From assembly GCF_008710705.1 (NCBI RefSeq), contig NZ_VYRZ01000001.1, positions 1-64,000 on the forward strand: a DNA stretch of 64,000 nucleotides, given 5' to 3'. The stretch is from Microbacterium radiodurans (GTDB lineage Bacteria > Actinomycetota > Actinomycetes > Actinomycetales > Microbacteriaceae). Positions within the stretch are counted from its first letter, which is position 1. Each line of letters starts with the position of its first letter. Below are positions 61,727 to 64,000 of the stretch, piece by piece. Below the pieces are notes generated by a model, which did not search any database, was not told the origin of the DNA, and saw only the letters and a program-made list of their open reading frames with translations. A program made the translations under genes and the position numbers.

Positions 61727-62197
61727 TTACCAGCGGTAGTGCGCGAAGGCGCGGTTCGACTCGGCCATCTTGTGCGTGTCTTCGCGGCGCTTGACCGCGG
61801 CACCGAGGCCGTTCGAGGCGTCGAGGATCTCGTTCTGCAGACGCTCGGTCATCGTCTTCTCACGACGGCCCTTCGCGTAGGAGACGAGCCAGCGCAGCGC
61901 GAGGGTGTTCGCGCGGTGCGGCTTGACCTCGACCGGCACCTGGTAGGTCGAGCCGCCGACGCGGCGGCTCTTGACCTCGAGGGTGGGGCGGACGTTGTCG
62001 AGCGCCTTCTTCAGCGTCGCCACGGCGTCCTGGCCGTTCTTGGCCTCGACGCCCTTGAGGGCGTTGTAGACGATCGCCTCGGCGATGGACTTCTTGCCGT
62101 CGACGAGGATCTTGTTGACGAGCTGGGTGACGATCGGAGCGCCGTAGACCGGGTCGTTGACGACGACGCGGCGGGGTGCGGGTCCCTTACGAGGCAT
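61727..62197 (-). CDS. rpsG: 30S ribosomal protein S7
   Basis: The 156-residue protein starts assembly of the 30S head. It begins [20 protein letters not shown] and has [20 protein letters not shown] and [20 protein letters not shown], with [15 protein letters not shown] at the end. It lies five bases after rpsL. Confidence 0.97.
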   Translation of the reverse strand: MPRKGPAPRRVVVNDPVYGAPIVTQLVNKILVDGKKSIAEAIVYNALKGVEAKNGQDAVATLKKALDNVRPTLEVKSRRVGGSTYQVPVEVKPHRANTLALRWLVSYAKGRREKTMTERLQNEILDASNGLGAAVKRREDTHKMAESNRAFAHYRW

Positions 62198-62202
62198 CTA
62201 AC

Positions 62203-62571
62203 TCAACCCTTCTTCGCGCCGTAGCGGCTGCGAGCCTGCTTACGGTTCTTGACGGCCTGGGTGTCGAGCGCACCGCGGACGATCTTGTAGCGGACACCGG
62301 GCAGGTCCTTCACACGACCGCCGCGGACGAGCACGAGCGAGTGCTCCTGCAGGTTGTGGCCCTCGCCGGGGATGTACGCGGTGACCTCGGTGCCGTTGCG
62401 GAGCTTGACACGGGCGACCTTGCGCATGGCCGAGTTCGGCTTCTTGGGCGTGGTCGTGTACACGCGGGTGCAGACGCCCGCCTGCTGGGGGTTCGCCTTC
62501 AGGGCGGGAGCCTTGGTCTTGGTGACCTTCGGCGAGCGGCCCTTGCGAACCAACTGCTGAATGGTTGGCAC
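62203..62571 (-). CDS. rpsL: 30S ribosomal protein S12
   Basis: The 122-residue protein checks decoding. It begins [20 protein letters not shown] and has [20 protein letters not shown], with both lysines (43 and 88 region; TTTPKKPNS and GRVKDLPGV) in their sensitive form, so streptomycin-resistance changes are not obvious. GTG 62571 follows AAGGAGA; a longer frame upstream has no support. Confidence 0.97.
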   Translation of the reverse strand: MPTIQQLVRKGRSPKVTKTKAPALKANPQQAGVCTRVYTTTPKKPNSAMRKVARVKLRNGTEVTAYIPGEGHNLQEHSLVLVRGGRVKDLPGVRYKIVRGALDTQAVKNRKQARSRYGAKKG

Positions 62572-62676
62572 GTTCTCTCCTTGTAGTGCTGCACGGTGAC
62601 AGCGTCGTGGTTTCACCACAGATCCACCGGCGCATCACGAGTGCTGCGGCTGTCGAGGGTGGATATGCCGTGGGGG

Positions 62677-62694
62677 CGTCCTGTTCGCAGGACG
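62677..62694 (-). other. Hairpin in the str operon leader
   Basis: CGTCCTG and CAGGACG enclose a four-base loop (7-bp stem) in the leader, about 110 nt upstream of rpsL. No further gene is seen in 62572-62830. Confidence 0.6.
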
Positions 62695-62773
62695 ATCCCG
62701 GATGCGTGCGCCCGTCGTCCCGAGGCCGGGCCAGAGGCACAGCGCAGGGCGCGCATGAGCGCACACCCTCGCA

Positions 62774-62803
62774 ATGATACGCCCCCACGGCGAGGCGGGC
62801 AAA
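62774..62803 (-). promoter_or_regulatory. str operon promoter
   Basis: TTTGCC (62803-62798) and TATCAT (62779-62774) are 18 bp apart on the minus strand, giving a leader of about 195 nt before rpsL. Confidence 0.55.
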
Positions 62804-62830
62804 CGCCGACGCTCGGCAGTGGTATCGCGT

Positions 62831-63997
62831 TCAGCCCGCGGCCCGCGCGAGGCGCAGCTCGGCGTCGCCGAGCAGGAACCGTTCCGCCACCGGGCGCGCA
62901 TCACCGGGGGCGACCTCCGTCTCCTCGCCGCGCTCACCCGTCAGCACCGTGCCGTTGGTGGAGTCCAGGTCGACGATCACCCAGGATTCGCCCCGCAGCT
63001 CCAGCCGGGCGTGCGTCTTGGACATCGTGCGGGTGGCGTCGTCGACGGCGACCAGCTGCGCGCGGGGGTGCGCGGCATCCCGTCGGGGCTGGCGACCGAG
63101 GATCGCGACGTCGCCGGTGAGCGGCACGGCCGAACCGCCCGGCAGCTGCAGCAGCCAGCCGCGACGGCGCGACACGACGACGGTGTGGTCGAGGTCGTCG
63201 TCGGCCGAGGCTTCCGCGCGCCGCAGCTGGGCGGGCACGGCCGCGCGCGCCGTCCGCGGGGCCCCCGCTGCGGGTGCTCCGATGACGGCGGAGACCTCTC
63301 CCGAGAGTTCCGGGAACTCCTCGGGCTCGGCCGCATGGCGCCGCGCGCGCGACCTGGCCGGGACGGCGTCCCAGGTCCGGCGGCCTGGAGCGGGAGCGCC
63401 GGATTCCTCGGGGTCGGCGAGCGAGGGGACGACGCCCGGCCGCGGCGAGGCGGCGCGCGACGGGAAGGGCGACGGCGAGATGGCCGAGACGTCGTCGATC
63501 TCCGACGCCCACGGCTGCTCGCGCCGCAGCCGCGGCCGCTCGACGGCCGGCGCCGCCTGTTCCGCCTCGGCCTCGTCGCCCGCGCGGACCGCCGGGCCCG
63601 CGTCGGCCGCGTCGGCGGGTGCGTCCGGCGCATCGAGGCCGCCGGACACGGATGCCGTCGGCGCGGGCGCCGCGGCGGGCGCGCTCTCGGGCGGCGCATC
63701 GCCGGCCGGCGCTGCGGCGGGGATCATGGCCGGCGCCGCCGCCTCGGGCGTCGGCGCGAACGGAGACGCGGCCGGTGCCGCAGGTGCGGACGCCGCGTCG
63801 GATGGCGCATCGGATGCCGCGCGGTCGACCGCTGGCGCGTCGTCGACCGGCGCGAACGACGAGGGCGGCGCCCACGGCTCGGGCCGGAGGGCGTCTGAAG
63901 GCGATTCGCGGACCGGCTCCGGTGAGAAGTGGTTCGGCGAGACGACCCGCGTCTCGCGGGTCGGAGGCGCGAGCGGTTCCACCGTCGGCTCCGACAT
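62831..63997 (-). CDS. FHA-domain protein with a long disordered N-terminus (may extend past the window)
   Basis: At least 388 residues are visible. The first about 260 are Ala/Pro-rich and disordered, with several AAPAASPFAPTPEAAAP-like runs. The C-terminal FHA domain (about 285-385) has LGRQPRRD, MSKTHARLELRGESWVIVDL (the phosphothreonine-binding Ser-x-x-His) and STNGTVL. Such domains bind phosphothreonine made by Ser/Thr kinases. ATG 63997 is only three bases from the window edge, so the true start may lie outside. It lies upstream of the str operon in the same direction. Confidence 0.82.
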   Translation of the reverse strand: MSEPTVEPLAPPTRETRVVSPNHFSPEPVRESPSDALRPEPWAPPSSFAPVDDAPAVDRAASDAPSDAASAPAAPAASPFAPTPEAAAPAMIPAAAPAGDAPPESAPAAAPAPTASVSGGLDAPDAPADAADAGPAVRAGDEAEAEQAAPAVERPRLRREQPWASEIDDVSAISPSPFPSRAASPRPGVVPSLADPEESGAPAPGRRTWDAVPARSRARRHAAEPEEFPELSGEVSAVIGAPAAGAPRTARAAVPAQLRRAEASADDDLDHTVVVSRRRGWLLQLPGGSAVPLTGDVAILGRQPRRDAAHPRAQLVAVDDATRTMSKTHARLELRGESWVIVDLDSTNGTVLTGERGEETEVAPGDARPVAERFLLGDAELRLARAAG

Positions 63998-64000
63998 GGG

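Overview
This window is very GC-rich actinobacterial chromosome. Dense operons with ATGA or GTGA stop/start overlaps, many GTG starts, -10 boxes lying exactly six bases before a start codon, LPXTG-type cell-wall proteins and the order rpsL-rpsG-fusA-tuf ... rpsJ-rplC-rplD point to a Gram-positive actinobacterium, most likely Microbacteriaceae (Microbacterium or a near relative). The taxon is inferred from gene content and style; no 16S gene is present.

Layout, left to right. 1-3,074: an incomplete secreted protein with fibronectin-III and PA14 modules, cut by the window edge inside a nearly identical tandem PA14 repeat. 3,395-8,471: a surface-polysaccharide cluster (two GT4 glycosyltransferases, a flippase-like protein, a hexapeptide acyltransferase and a convergent polymerase-like membrane protein). 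8,494-18,687: a densely folded intergenic stretch, a VOC/MerR-TipAS pair behind a leaderless operator-promoter, a hydrolase, an oxidoreductase, a manganese/iron-type ABC importer behind a perfect palindromic operator that covers its own start codon, an ABC-2 exporter and a spore-photoproduct-lyase-family radical SAM protein. 18,697-28,040: an envelope locus with a universal stress protein, a membrane-anchored GH6 beta-glucanase, an OmpR-type response regulator with an unusual Pro/Gln linker, a processive GT2 synthase, two related lipoproteins, a DUF4012 protein and two small LPATG wall proteins. 28,117-32,771: an EEP-family nuclease/phosphatase, truA, an OatA-like acyltransferase and a double GNAT protein.

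From 32,859 to 62,571 almost everything is on the minus strand and forms the str-S10-spc-alpha ribosomal supercluster. Read in its transcription direction (right to left): rpsL, rpsG, fusA, tuf, then a small antitoxin-like gene and a three-gene sortase pilus operon (adhesin, pilin, class C sortase), then rpsJ through rplE, rpsH through rplO, secY, adk, map, a DsbA-like protein, then infA, rpmJ, rpsM, rpsK, rpoA and rplQ. An AbiEi-like gene on the opposite strand, flanked by related short repeats, interrupts the run before infA. S14 is absent between rplE and rpsH, and S4 is absent between rpsK and rpoA; strong hairpins sit at those joints. An FHA-domain protein closes the window.

The most notable points are the pilus operon wedged between tuf and the S10 operon, with the S10 promoter built into the end of the sortase gene; the repeated use of a stop codon as the first bases of the next gene's -10 box; the GH6/response regulator/GT2/lipoprotein/LPATG envelope locus; and a G-quadruplex-type tract just upstream of infA.
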